This document shows, piece by piece, positions 6,055 to 13,128 of a stretch of 13,686 nucleotides of DNA. Numbering within the stretch: the stretch's first letter is position 1; every line of letters starts with the position of its first letter. The notes under the pieces were generated by a model. It saw only the letters and a program-made list of their open reading frames with translations, was not told the DNA's origin and made no database searches. The stretch spans positions 1 through 13,686 of the forward strand of contig JAIRZU010000062.1 of the NCBI GenBank assembly GCA_031267075.1. Direction: 5' to 3'. Made by a program: the position numbers and the translations under genes. The stretch is from Holosporales bacterium. Lineage in GTDB: Bacteria > Pseudomonadota > Alphaproteobacteria > RUG11792.

Positions 6055-6900
6055 ATGCAATCGCGCAATTTGAAACAATTTACGAACTGGCTGTTTCCAT
6101 ATAAGTGCATTTCCTGTGGGACAGAGGTCGATGAGCTCTCGGCAATCTGCCATACATGCTTCACAAAGATCACCTTTATCGATCATCCAATTTGCAAGGT
6201 ATGTGGGAGGATGTTCGAAACCCAAGAATCATACGAGCCTGAAGAGGTGTGCGAGCGCTGCTCAAAGCAGGTACCATATTTTGATGCTGTAAGATCGCTG
6301 CTACAATATGATGCAGCCGCAAGAAGGATCATCATGCAGATCAAAAAGAACACGGACTACAATGTCGTCGCTGTCTGCGCCAAGATGCTATACTCCAAAT
6401 ACCAGAGCCTGTTCGAGGGCGTAGACTATATCACACCAGTTCCTTCGCATCGCACTAGGTTGCTAATGCGGGGAAACAACCCTCCAGATGTTATAGCACT
6501 GAAGCTTGCGGCAGCCTCCGGAGTTGAGTACAAAAAAATCATAAAGAGGATTCGCAAGACCGAGTATCAGAAGGACAAATCTGCAGAGGAAAGAAGGAAG
6601 AACGTGGCTGGCGCATTCGCTTGCTATGATGGTCGCGGACTTCCCTCAAAACCTTCAGAAGGAGTACATGAGCATTCGAGCACCGGATCAACGAAGCAAG
6701 AAACTGATTGTGGAGGTTTAGCTGGGAGTCCTGTTGTAGGGAAGAATGTCGTGGTCGTGGACGACGTCATGACGACCGGAGCCACAATGAACGAATGCGC
6801 CAAAGTGTTAAAGGCGGCTGGAGCTAAAACCGTGATTGGCATTACGATAGCAAGCACCAATCTGAGCCGCAGGGGAAGGAGAGCTGAGCTCCTTAAGTGA
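6055..6900 (+). CDS. comF: ComF family phosphoribosyltransferase-like protein
   Basis: ComF proteins are needed for DNA uptake/transformation in competent bacteria and combine an N-terminal zinc region with a phosphoribosyltransferase fold; the biochemical reaction is unclear. From ATG 6055 the protein has 281 residues. Zinc-type pairs are visible at Cys 18/21, 32/35, 47/50 and 66/69. ITPVPSHRTRLLMRGNNPPD is the ComF signature, and VVVVDDVMTTGATMNE near residue 235 is the PRPP-binding loop. An in-frame ATG at 6004 would add 17 residues, but it lies 17 bases from the secretin start codon with no ribosome site, and family members start shortly before the first Cys pair. Between NVAGAFACYDG and the GKNVVVVDDV strand there are about 35 extra, hydrophilic residues (Ser/Gly/Glu/His-rich), unlike the usual short linker. 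It is divergent from the secretin, suggesting shared control. Confidence 0.92.
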   Translation: MQSRNLKQFTNWLFPYKCISCGTEVDELSAICHTCFTKITFIDHPICKVCGRMFETQESYEPEEVCERCSKQVPYFDAVRSLLQYDAAARRIIMQIKKNTDYNVVAVCAKMLYSKYQSLFEGVDYITPVPSHRTRLLMRGNNPPDVIALKLAAASGVEYKKIIKRIRKTEYQKDKSAEERRKNVAGAFACYDGRGLPSKPSEGVHEHSSTGSTKQETDCGGLAGSPVVGKNVVVVDDVMTTGATMNECAKVLKAAGAKTVIGITIASTNLSRRGRRAELLK

Positions 6901-7021
6901 GGCCTCAGCAACCCCACAATAGCGCACAATTGAGGTGGCCACCCTCCAGGAAGCAGTACCTTTCGTGTCGAAAATCTCGTAAGATGCTCTGGCGAGAAGG
7001 TGAATGCAGCAGAGGGAAACG

Positions 7022-7783
7022 ATGAGGGTAGCGACGTGGAATGTGAACTCCGTAAGGGTCAGGATCTTACAGATAATTGAGTTCATCGTTGAGTATGACA
7101 TAGATGTGATTCTGTTGCAAGAGCTGAAATGCGTTACCGAAGCATTCCCATACGAGTGCATCGAAGATGCCGGCTACAGCTGCGCCGTCTATGGTCAAAA
7201 GACATACAATGGTGTTGCCATCATATCGAGGCACCTGATCGATGATATTAAATTGGGAAGTAGCATATTCCTGGGAGATCCGAGCAGCAGGTACATCGAG
7301 GCATTTATCAATGGCTTTAGGATAGCGTCTGTCTATGTCCCAAACGGAGGAACTGACCCTAGCCTAGAACCATACCGATATAAACTGAATTTCATACGCA
7401 CGTTCACCGATTATCTGCAGACCGAAATCGCATCTGACAAGTTCATAATTGGAGGTGATTTTAACGTGGCCAGAGAAGACATAGATGTCTACGATCCGAG
7501 GCTCTGGAGGGATAAAGTGTGCTGCACCCCAGCCGAAAGAGAAGCGTTTCAAAACCTAATTGATATCGGACTGGTAGATATCTATAGGACGACGCATGCG
7601 GCTAAGGAAGGATATACCTGGTGGGATTACAGGCAGGATAGCGTCTCAAAGAATCGCGGCCTCCGCATAGACTACATACTCTCAACGAAGGGAGTGAACT
7701 TTAAAGGGGTAACAGTTCAGAGGGGGGTAAGGACTAATCCACGCCCCTCAGATCATGCTCCGGTAGTGGTCGATGTCTGTTAA
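7022..7783 (+). CDS. xthA: Exodeoxyribonuclease III (AP endonuclease)
   Basis: This Mg-dependent nuclease cleaves abasic sites and removes 3' blocking groups in base-excision repair, in the cytoplasm/nucleoid. The protein has 253 residues, slightly shorter than E. coli exonuclease III (268). Motifs of the endonuclease/exonuclease/phosphatase fold are all present: TWNVNSVR (5-12, metal/phosphate Asn 7 and Asn 9), LLQELK with Glu 34, VYVPNG with Tyr 105, GGDFNVA with Asp 146 and Asn 148, YTWWDYR (198-204), and the terminal SDHAPV with catalytic Asp 244 and His 245. I chose ATG 7022 because AGAGGG sits 5 bases before it and the family begins M-[KR]-[IV]-A-T-W-N. An ATG at 7004 would add six residues. 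It follows comF by 121 bases and may have its own promoter, though I see no clear one. Confidence 0.96.
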   Translation: MRVATWNVNSVRVRILQIIEFIVEYDIDVILLQELKCVTEAFPYECIEDAGYSCAVYGQKTYNGVAIISRHLIDDIKLGSSIFLGDPSSRYIEAFINGFRIASVYVPNGGTDPSLEPYRYKLNFIRTFTDYLQTEIASDKFIIGGDFNVAREDIDVYDPRLWRDKVCCTPAEREAFQNLIDIGLVDIYRTTHAAKEGYTWWDYRQDSVSKNRGLRIDYILSTKGVNFKGVTVQRGVRTNPRPSDHAPVVVDVC

Positions 7784-8043
7784 GCTTGTCCACGTAGGAG
7801 TTCGTTTGAATTGGAATCATCGCACTTACGGGGTTTAGCAGGCCACAACAGTTAAGATTCCTAAATATGGCATTGTTATAAGGGGCGCTGCCCATGTGAC
7901 CGTCTATCAAAGTCCAGCTGGCATAAATGTGACATGCTCTGCAACATGGGCGTATTTTGTCGGACTAAAAAGTTGAGGTTTCTTGAGCTGTGGAGTACCA
8001 TACAGTGTTAGGAGCTGTTTTTTTGATAGCCTAAAAAGGCACC
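7784..8043. other. Intergenic region with an 8-bp inverted repeat, no gene seen
   Basis: The gap between xthA and ppiD is 260 bases. GCCCATGT at 7890-7897 is exactly complementary to ACATGGGC at 7944-7951, with 46 bases between them, and ATGTGAC is repeated directly at 7894-7900 and 7927-7933. I see no tRNA, 6S or SRP RNA signature and no convincing consensus promoter, although ppiD probably needs one here. The ppiD ribosome site AAAAAGG lies just upstream of 8044. Confidence 0.5.
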
Positions 8044-9996
8044 ATGATATTAGCTAAACTTCGGAACGCATCGAACAGTCTTCCCATTAAGATTATTTTT
8101 GGGGCCATCATATGTAGCTTCTGCCTATGGGGGGTGGGTGACGTTATCAGGAATTACTCATCAACAAAGCCTGTCCTCACCGTTGGTGAATCTAAGGTGA
8201 CGGTCGATGAGTTTTTAAGAGAGTACGATCTTGAGAGACAGAATATCAGGAACAGAGGCTCGAGGCCATTGTCTGACGAAGAGCTGAAACACCTCGATAT
8301 AAAGCAGATGGTCTTGGATAGGCTGACCCAATCATTGGTAGTTGCCAATGCGATTAACAAACTTAACATCGTTGTCTCCCAGAGGACGATTTTGAGCGTG
8401 ATACACTCCCTGCCGGAATTCCAGAGAGATGGCGTATTCAGTGGAGAGCTGTATGCGGCGATACTGCAAAAAGCAGGCCTAAGCGAACCTAGCTTCCTAT
8501 ACAGTATCCAGGAACACGTAGCAAGATCGCAACTGATCCACCCAGTGATAGCAGGCTACAAGCTCCCGAAGTTTATCAAGGAAATGATAGCGAAGGAGTT
8601 CGATTCTAAGAACGAGGTTCTCGTTGCCAAGATCGACCTCGAGCAGCTGAAATATGACAGCAAGGTGGATGACGATACCCTCAAGCAGTACTACATGAAC
8701 AACCAGGAGAAATACAAAAGGGAGGAGAGCCGTGACGTCGCAGTCCTTGTGATAGACCACGAGAAACTCGCAGCTAAGCTGCCTATCAGCGAAGACGATG
8801 TTCAGGCCGTGTACGAAAATACGAAGGACTCATACGTTGCTAATGAGACGCGTGATTTTACAAGGTTTGAATTTGAGAACATGAAGGATGCTACGGCGGC
8901 CTGGAAGAGACTGGCTCGCGGTGAGGTGCCTTCTAAGATAGTCAAGAAATTCATGGCGAAAATGATGAATCTCCAGCAGTGTGAAAAGGCCGATTTCCCG
9001 CCTGAGGTAGGCGAGGATCTATTCAAGCTCAAACGAAATAAGGTGTCGAGTGTCTATCCTATAAGCGGAAAATGTTACGTCTACAAGCTCACTAAAATCA
9101 ACCTGCCAAAGCAGAAGAGTGAGTCAGAGATCAAGGCCGCTGTTAAGGCAGAATTGCAGAAGGAGAAGCTGAACTCTCCGGAGTTTGCCGAGATAATAAG
9201 GGGCCTCAGAAATAAGGTTGATGATGACCTCGGCTCCGGTAGGCCTATCGATGATGTTTCAAAGGAAATCGGAATGCAGCTTGTGGAGATTAAGGGAACT
9301 ACAAAGCGCCTTGGCTCTCCCGACCTTACTAAGCTCATTCAAGATGAGGAGACAAGAACGGATGTACTGGGTGCAATATTCACAACTGATGAGCAGCAGG
9401 CGAGTCCTATAATCCCATCGAGAGCGGTGGATTCAATTGAGTACGTCGTCGCCTCTAGGAAAATCGATAAGGAAGCGGTTCCAGAATTTAGTACGGTGCG
9501 GCAGGTGGTCATGCGGGACTTCATTCTCGGTAAGCGAGATAAGATGGCTATCGCGACGATTAATGATATCCTTGGTAAGAACAAGGAGGCCGCCAAGGAA
9601 GTAGCCAAAATGAAGGGAGTCAAGTCATTTAAGTTTTCGAAGATGGACGTGATATCGCATTCGAAAAATCCGTCCCCTGTCGTTGCTGGTGTACTACAGG
9701 AAATCCCGAATGCCAACGTTGTGTTGAACATCGTTTCAGCACTGCGCTCCGGAGAAGCAATGCACTATAAGCTATCCGATACGGTGTACATCATTGTTGC
9801 AATCGGCAGCGTTGAACGAGGAAACGCATCTCAGCTTTCAGTCAGCACTATCGATGGTTACCTTGATTCGTGTACTGAGCGTGATGCCCCCCAGCTTATC
9901 ATTGACGCCGTCAAGCGGCAGATCAAAGTTAAGGTGTACCAGAAGCGCATCGATGAAACCGCAAAGCGTATCGAGTCAAGAAGTGAGAGTGATTAG
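8044..9996 (+). CDS. ppiD: PpiD-like periplasmic folding factor (SurA/PpiD family)
   Basis: PpiD is an inner-membrane-anchored chaperone that works with SecYEG on newly exported proteins. The 650-residue length fits the family (about 620). A short cytoplasmic N-terminus is followed by one membrane helix (about 17-35) ending at LWGVGDVIRN, typical of PpiD. Then come the SurA-N-like helical region (about 45-185, with VGESKVTVDEF and REYDLERQN), a divergent parvulin-like region (about 262-352), and a long helical C-terminal part. The parvulin segment lacks the usual GGDLGW and active-site His, so prolyl isomerase activity is doubtful, as known for E. coli PpiD's parvulin domain. ATG 8044 has AAGG 4 bases before it and begins directly at the membrane anchor. 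It is followed by about 200 bases without a gene, then a convergent gene. It could help fold the exported proteins encoded nearby; that link is inference. Confidence 0.88.
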   Translation: MILAKLRNASNSLPIKIIFGAIICSFCLWGVGDVIRNYSSTKPVLTVGESKVTVDEFLREYDLERQNIRNRGSRPLSDEELKHLDIKQMVLDRLTQSLVVANAINKLNIVVSQRTILSVIHSLPEFQRDGVFSGELYAAILQKAGLSEPSFLYSIQEHVARSQLIHPVIAGYKLPKFIKEMIAKEFDSKNEVLVAKIDLEQLKYDSKVDDDTLKQYYMNNQEKYKREESRDVAVLVIDHEKLAAKLPISEDDVQAVYENTKDSYVANETRDFTRFEFENMKDATAAWKRLARGEVPSKIVKKFMAKMMNLQQCEKADFPPEVGEDLFKLKRNKVSSVYPISGKCYVYKLTKINLPKQKSESEIKAAVKAELQKEKLNSPEFAEIIRGLRNKVDDDLGSGRPIDDVSKEIGMQLVEIKGTTKRLGSPDLTKLIQDEETRTDVLGAIFTTDEQQASPIIPSRAVDSIEYVVASRKIDKEAVPEFSTVRQVVMRDFILGKRDKMAIATINDILGKNKEAAKEVAKMKGVKSFKFSKMDVISHSKNPSPVVAGVLQEIPNANVVLNIVSALRSGEAMHYKLSDTVYIIVAIGSVERGNASQLSVSTIDGYLDSCTERDAPQLIIDAVKRQIKVKVYQKRIDETAKRIESRSESD

Positions 9997-10201
9997 CCAC
10001 CGCACTCATGTGTTTATGGTGCATGCGCGCTGCCCTGGGACGCAAATTATTTTAAGACATTTACTTATATAGTTGATGAAGCTTGTTCAAGTACTAACCA
10101 CAGTGGCGTCGTACTCTGGGTTTGCGCGCTTTCCAAGCATTATGACGTCGGATTAACCGTTACGGTACACCTCCGAGCTGCGAGCGTGTCAAATCTTATT
10201 T

Positions 10202-11575
10202 CTACTTGCGAGCCTCACTCACCTGGTTGAAGATTTCAAGTCGCTTCGGATCTGCAAGTAGTGTGCTGATTGGTTTGATCACTGCTCTGATCAGTGCTGG
10301 TGCGGTCGCGCCGAGCTCATTCACTTCCTTGAGTTGTGCGATTATGGTTTCTCTGAGTTCGGTGATCATCCGAAGATGACCTGCAAGGTATCCCTTGTCC
10401 GTTTGTGATGTGTCTGGGGAGTTCATCCTCCGCTCTATATCAGCTGCTCTGTCCTGGAGCCATTTGGTGATCGTCTCTAGGTGCCTGGTGAACTCTTTCA
10501 GTCCCTGCTCTATTGGTTCGATCAGCGGTCTCAGCTCGTTGACGGCTGCATTGAGCACCGCATATATGAAGTAGCTGGGGATTCGCGGCCTCCCATCATA
10601 CAATGTCTTCGCTGCGGTGGCGGCTATTCGCTGGACAAGGTCGCTGTGCAGCTCATCCGTTTGCATCTGTGCCCAGAGGAGATCCGGGAGTATTCCTTGT
10701 GCTTCTGCTTGGGTTAGAGGTACGTTGTGCGGACGCTGTCTCATCACCACGTCTAGCCCGTGCATCCGATCTGCCATTTGCTGGATCATTTCTATGAGGG
10801 TTCCTGCTGTTCCTAGCGTCTGGACAAGGTTGGGCAGTAGTCTTGCTAGCGCGGCTACTGTCGTCCGTATTATCTGCTCATCGGGATTTCCTGGTGGGAG
10901 GCCAGCTAGGTTCCCTAGACCCACTCTAGCCTCGGCGTTTGTGATTACTAGTATCTGGGTTACTCGGTCACCGAGTGGTTGGGTTTCTGCAATGGCGGTG
11001 AAGGCTTTGTTGATCAGTTCGAAGTTCTCATCTACAGGTGCTTCCGCTTTAGCTCGTAGCTCGGCCTTGAGCTCCCTCACCGCCCCGGCAGCCTGCTGGG
11101 CGTCGCTGTTGGCAGGGTCCTCAAGTGCGGCTGGTGGTGCCTCTGCTTGTGGTCCTGGTAGCGTTGGTGGTTCTGTGCGAGTGGGGGACTCCGTCGGCAG
11201 AGCTTGCGGCATTGACGCTTCGGGTATCAGCGTTACGCCAGGTTGACTGGGGGGGGGAGTCTGAGGTGTTCCTGGTGTGGGCACTGCCGGGCTGGTCTCC
11301 GGCCTCGGTGTGGGAGACATTCCATATTTACGCCTATAGTCCCCGTGATCCCGGGGGGGCTCACCAGGATATGGTTGTGCCTTGTCTTTTTGCTCTGGTT
11401 CTGGTCCCGTACCCTGGAGTAGGGCTTCCACCCTTGCCATTCGTGCGATGAGGTCGTTGAGTGTTTGTTTGCTGGTGGTTGCACTCTCACATGGGCTTAT
11501 TATTAGGTGGACAAGGAAGGTGGCGCTTAATATACTAATGTAGTGTGGTACCGGTTTCGGTATGATGCTGGACAA
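10202..11575 (-). CDS. Exported proline-rich, helical protein of unknown function
   Basis: The 457-residue frame begins with TTG 11575; I find no ATG or GTG that keeps the signal peptide and no clear ribosome site, so the start is uncertain. The N-terminus has a Lys and then a hydrophobic stretch YISILSATFLVHLIIS (12-27), with cleavage likely after ESA (30-32). A short coiled-coil-like segment (35-54) precedes a proline-rich, low-complexity region (about 56-150). From about 155 to the end the sequence is predicted helical and Ala/Leu-rich (for example RELKAELRAKAEA and the 355-425 region with heptad-like spacing). I recognise no family. A run of nine C encodes three prolines at 11249-11257. 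It converges on ppiD and is divergent from pgi. It may be periplasmic, surface or secreted. Confidence 0.8.
   Translation of the reverse strand: MSSIIPKPVPHYISILSATFLVHLIISPCESATTSKQTLNDLIARMARVEALLQGTGPEPEQKDKAQPYPGEPPRDHGDYRRKYGMSPTPRPETSPAVPTPGTPQTPPPSQPGVTLIPEASMPQALPTESPTRTEPPTLPGPQAEAPPAALEDPANSDAQQAAGAVRELKAELRAKAEAPVDENFELINKAFTAIAETQPLGDRVTQILVITNAEARVGLGNLAGLPPGNPDEQIIRTTVAALARLLPNLVQTLGTAGTLIEMIQQMADRMHGLDVVMRQRPHNVPLTQAEAQGILPDLLWAQMQTDELHSDLVQRIAATAAKTLYDGRPRIPSYFIYAVLNAAVNELRPLIEPIEQGLKEFTRHLETITKWLQDRAADIERRMNSPDTSQTDKGYLAGHLRMITELRETIIAQLKEVNELGATAPALIRAVIKPISTLLADPKRLEIFNQVSEARK
11249..11257 (-). repeat. Homopolymer of nine C in the coding strand
   Basis: Nine G on the plus strand (nine C on the coding strand) encode the three prolines of TPPPS within the proline-rich region of the exported helical protein. 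A second run of seven occurs at 11353-11359 in the same gene. Length change by one base would cut off the helical C-terminal two thirds. Confidence 0.8.
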
Positions 11576-11654
11576 CTGTGCGGCGCCATCGAACGTTACT
11601 TCGCAATATAATTGTATCTGAAAATGGTTAAAAAATTATTAAAATGACTCATAA

Positions 11655-11663
11655 ATTATATCA
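11655..11663 (-). promoter_or_regulatory. Extended -10 promoter for the 10202-11575 gene
   Basis: The minus strand reads TGATATAAT, matching the TGnTATAAT extended -10. The predicted start is near 11648, giving a leader of about 70 bases to TTG 11575. The surrounding 11617-11690 stretch is AT-rich. A nearer TACAAT on the minus strand (11611-11616) is an alternative. No clear -35 is seen. Confidence 0.4.
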
Positions 11664-11723
11664 TGTATTTTTGTGTGGAGCATATTTAGATCTCCCTGAT
11701 ATCCATCAGCATACCAAAAGGTG

Positions 11724-11732
11724 TGGTAAAAT
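11724..11732 (+). promoter_or_regulatory. Extended -10 promoter for pgi
   Basis: TGGTAAAAT fits the extended -10 form TGnTATAAT with one mismatch. The predicted start is near 11739, about 23 bases before ATG 11762, leaving room for the GAGGTG ribosome site at 11749-11754. There is no good -35. Confidence 0.4.
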
Positions 11733-11761
11733 CAAGCCGGCATTTTGCGAGGTGAATCATA

Positions 11762-12922
11762 ATGATTAGCGAGATATTGCGGTATGTGCAGGATCTCATC
11801 GGAACGATGGATGCATTCAAATCATTAAATACGTCGCTCGTTCCTGTCAGAGAAGCAGCCGAAAAATTCGTTGGTTGCGAGAAGATACTGGTGATAGGGA
11901 CTGGTGGGTCGAGCCTCGGTGGGAAGTGCCTCGTTAACTTTGAGGCGCTGTACTCCGGCAAAGCCCCTAAGGTTACATTCCTTGAGAACGTAGATTCCAG
12001 GCATTTTGTGAATGTCATCAATCAGTGTGATAGAGACAGAACCGGCATCATAGTCATTTCGAAATCTGGTAGGACTACCGAGACGCTGATGCTCTTCGCT
12101 TCTCTATGTGAGGCTTGGCCGGAATTCGATTATCCAAATAGGGCAATCGCAATCACTGAGCTAGCAGATACCAGTACACTGATGGCATTAGCTCAATCTA
12201 AAGGGATGACCGCTCTGGAACACAATCCAAACATAGGCGGGAGGTTCTCCGTATTTTCTATTGTTGGCCTGCTGCCTGCTCTTCTTGGAGGTGTCGATAT
12301 AGACCTGTTCATCAGCGGAGCCAAGGCAGTCGTAGCGGAACTCATGAAAGCCTCTACGCCGGATGAGTGTAAGCTCTTCACCGACATAGTAGATATGTAT
12401 GAGGTGGTGAGGGGTGGGAAGGTTAACATACACGTGCTGATGACATACTCAGATCTGTTTGGTGATTACCATAAGTGGGCTACCCAGTTGATATCTGAAA
12501 GCATCGGCAAATCGGGTAGCTTCGGAATAACACCGGTTGGAGCTGTGGGAACTGTCGATCAGCACTCGATGTTACAGCTGTTCCTCGGAGGGCCACCTGA
12601 TAAGATATTCACGGTGATCACACAGAAGAAGAACGTAGATACCTCACGTGTGAATTGCGAGTTGCTAGGCGCCTTGCATGCCCACAACATCCACGATCTC
12701 ATGCTGGCTCATCAGCGTGCAACGATAGAAGCACTGAAGGAAAAGGCATTTGTAAGGGTGATAGAGTTCGATGAGTTTAACGTGTGGGCCCTCGGCTACC
12801 TGATGGCTCTATCGTTCATCGAGGTTATCACAATTGCAAAGCTAGCCGGCGTTAATCCTTTCGATCAGCCAGCTGTTGAGGCCTCTAAAAAGCTAGCCAT
12901 ACGTTACATCAGCGAACTGTAA
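11762..12922 (+). CDS. pgi: Glucose-6-phosphate isomerase (compact form)
   Basis: This cytoplasmic enzyme interconverts glucose-6-phosphate and fructose-6-phosphate. Key PGI elements are all present: GTGGSSLGGK (46-55) and VISKSGRTTETL (98-109) of the sugar-phosphate-binding SIS folds, GGR at 159-161, Glu 246 in QLISESIGKSG (242-252), VDQHSMLQLF with the ring-opening His 268, and NPFDQPAVEASKK (365-377) holding the catalytic Lys. At 386 residues it is shorter than the 450- and 550-residue PGI forms, with the loss mainly before the first SIS motif. A stop codon at 11753-11755 in the same frame shows that this is the real N-terminus, and GAGGTG lies about 8 bases before ATG 11762. In bacteria without hexokinase such as Anaplasmataceae, the role would be gluconeogenic or for sugar-phosphate supply; that is inference. 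A terminator-like hairpin lies downstream at 13093-13114. Confidence 0.93.
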   Translation: MISEILRYVQDLIGTMDAFKSLNTSLVPVREAAEKFVGCEKILVIGTGGSSLGGKCLVNFEALYSGKAPKVTFLENVDSRHFVNVINQCDRDRTGIIVISKSGRTTETLMLFASLCEAWPEFDYPNRAIAITELADTSTLMALAQSKGMTALEHNPNIGGRFSVFSIVGLLPALLGGVDIDLFISGAKAVVAELMKASTPDECKLFTDIVDMYEVVRGGKVNIHVLMTYSDLFGDYHKWATQLISESIGKSGSFGITPVGAVGTVDQHSMLQLFLGGPPDKIFTVITQKKNVDTSRVNCELLGALHAHNIHDLMLAHQRATIEALKEKAFVRVIEFDEFNVWALGYLMALSFIEVITIAKLAGVNPFDQPAVEASKKLAIRYISEL

Positions 12923-13092
12923 TGATACTTCCTCCAAAACCCTCCACAATCAGTTTCCTGCTTTGTCGATCTGGTGCTCGAATGCTCATGTGCCCCCCTT
13001 GTACACTCCGCTTCTGTGCTCCGTGTCTCCTGGCAATAATTCTGATTCTGAAGGTTTGGGATGGAGTCTAATAAATTGATTTGTGCAGAGCA

Positions 13093-13114
13093 CGCCTCGG
13101 CATGAACCGAGGCG
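13093..13114. terminator. Perfect 8-bp GC-rich hairpin between convergent genes
   Basis: CGCCTCGG (13093-13100) pairs perfectly with CCGAGGCG (13107-13114) around a 6-base loop CATGAA; GCAG (13085-13088) and CTGC (13116-13119) could extend it. It sits just past the 3' end of the minus-strand gene ending at 13129 and downstream of pgi. No T-run follows on either strand, so it may act as a Rho-independent-like end or a 3' stabilising structure. Confidence 0.55.
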
Positions 13115-13128
13115 CCTGCTGATCCATG

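Noticed and set aside
6934..6965. SRP/4.5S RNA-like word AGGAAGCAG
   Set aside because: The matching 5' arm of the SRP RNA domain (CAGG) is absent and no long stem can be formed around it.
9997..10201. Gap between ppiD and the convergent minus-strand gene searched for tRNA, small RNA or terminator
   Set aside because: No cloverleaf, no convincing stem with T-run, and no open frame with coding character.
10617..11246. 209-residue plus-strand Ser/Ala-rich frame
   Set aside because: Antisense shadow of the helical exported protein; no ribosome site or family motif.
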